Assembly: GCA_946886805.1 (NCBI GenBank)
Contig: CAMPJM010000012.1
Location: 1 to 22,622, forward strand
Origin: an uncultured Flammeovirgaceae bacterium
Lineage (GTDB): Bacteria > Bacteroidota > Bacteroidia > Cytophagales > Cyclobacteriaceae
Length of the DNA: 22,622 bases
Direction of reading: 5' to 3'
Position 1 is the stretch's first letter, and each line of letters opens with the position of its first letter. Below the pieces are notes generated by a model. It saw only the letters and a list, made by a program, of their open reading frames with translations. It was not told where the DNA came from and made no database searches. Below, piece after piece: positions 22,289 through 22,622 of this stretch. The translations under genes were made by a program, and so were the position numbers.

Positions 22289-22336
22289 TTTTTGTCCCGA
22301 GGTTTCTCTCGGGAGTCTGTCCGACGAGGACAAAAA
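22289..22336. repeat. nested palindrome
   Basis: Outer arms TTTTTGTCC (22289-22297) and GGACAAAAA (22328-22336) enclose an inner stem CCCGAG/CTCGGG (22296-22301 with 22308-22313). TGTCC (22318-22322) can also pair with GGACA (22328-22332) as an alternative. The GC-rich arms resemble the palindrome at 17536-17554 in style, not in exact sequence. Confidence 0.55.
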
Positions 22337-22479
22337 CAATTAAACATTGCATGCTTTGCATTAAGCAAAAGCAAATTTCCCACTATTTATCCCTAAGTCC
22401 CTAAACCTCTAAGTTACCTCCAAATAAATTAAATTATAGCGGCATTTATGCTTAAGTAAGGCATTATTAATATTTCATT

Positions 22480-22510
22480 TTTATGGATTGTCCCTTTTTA
22501 CCTATCTTTG
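22480..22510 (+). promoter_or_regulatory. glyS promoter, possibly giving a leaderless mRNA
   Basis: TATCTTTG at 22503-22510 is an exact TAnnTTTG -7 box. TTTA at 22480-22483, one base off TTTG, lies 19 nt upstream. The glyS ATG begins only 6 bases after the box, about where transcription should start, so the message may have no leader. Confidence 0.55.
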
Positions 22511-22515
22511 AGGCT

Positions 22516-22622
22516 ATGGCAAAGAACGACACTACTAAAGAAGAAAATAACCAGCTAAAATCAATAATAGCACACGCAAAAGAGTATGGATTTGTATATC
22601 CCTCAAGCGAAATATATGATGG
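22516..22622 (+). CDS. glyS: glycyl-tRNA synthetase, N-terminal part (runs off the window)
   Basis: The first 35 codons of a gene that continues beyond the right edge. The protein starts MAKNDTTKEENNQLK and continues SIIAHAKEYGFVYPSSEIYDG. The A-K-x-x-G-[FY]-V-[FY]-x-S-S-E-I-Y-D-G segment is the start of the catalytic domain of class II, eukaryote-like single-chain glycyl-tRNA synthetases, which charge tRNA-Gly. The short N-terminal extension before it varies in the family. The start at 22516 fits the promoter-like sequence just upstream. The rest of the protein is not available here. Confidence 0.85.
   Translation, partial: MAKNDTTKEENNQLKSIIAHAKEYGFVYPSSEIYD

Larger units (their letters stand above)
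22045..22515. other. repeat-rich gene-free spacer of 471 bp
   Basis: No gene is visible on either strand. It separates the divergent AhpD-like and glyS genes. It contains a 14-bp inverted repeat (22153-22166 and 22256-22269), a composite palindrome (22289-22336), a bulged hairpin GCTTTGC/GCAAAAGC at about 22350-22370, three 8-nt CCCTAAGT-like units at 22391-22414, and a promoter-like sequence before glyS. Confidence 0.75.

Overview
The window is AT-rich chromosomal DNA from a member of the Bacteroidota, most likely a gliding or T9SS-bearing Cytophagia/Flavobacteriia-type organism. The reasons are the complete co-directional gldK-gldL-gldM-gldN set preceded by a PorP/SprF-like gene, a DUF4271 membrane protein, Bacteroidota-type lipoprotein signals and several matches to the TTTG/TAnnTTTG promoter consensus. 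I see no rRNA, tRNA, CRISPR array or intact insertion sequence.

Left part (1-5.7 kb) is accessory-looking. A large soluble multi-PAS histidine kinase (206-2716) is followed by an 856-bp gene-poor stretch. That stretch holds a small reverse-strand gene broken by two stop codons, flanked by a 40-bp imperfect direct repeat whose first copy is the 3' end of the kinase gene. Then come a zinc-ribbon protein (3573-3839, -), a 506-codon open frame that is an internal fragment of a type IIG restriction-modification enzyme with its catalytic motifs eroded (3928-5448, +), and a small SEC-C/membrane protein (5490-5744, -).

Middle part (5.9-11.6 kb) carries a lipoprotein with a likely surface-export signal (-), then a rightward series: an Omp85/BamA-like outer membrane protein, a WecA/TagO-type prenyl-phosphate sugar transferase overlapping a DUF4271 membrane protein, and uroporphyrinogen-III synthase (hemD).

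Core part (11.7-17.5 kb) is the type IX secretion/gliding unit: porP/sprF-like, gldK (outer-membrane lipoprotein ring), gldL and gldM (inner-membrane motor) and gldN (ring partner). It ends in a strong intrinsic terminator. A long hairpin sits between gldM and gldN. Convergent to it is uvrC (17699-19495, -).

Right part (19.8-22.6 kb) is a leftward arsenosugar module: arsS radical SAM enzyme and an AhpD-like peroxidase-like protein, separated by a VapBC-type toxin-antitoxin pair. No arsM is present in the window. A good promoter match points against vapC. A 471-bp repeat-rich spacer then leads to the start of glyS (glycyl-tRNA synthetase), which runs off the right edge.
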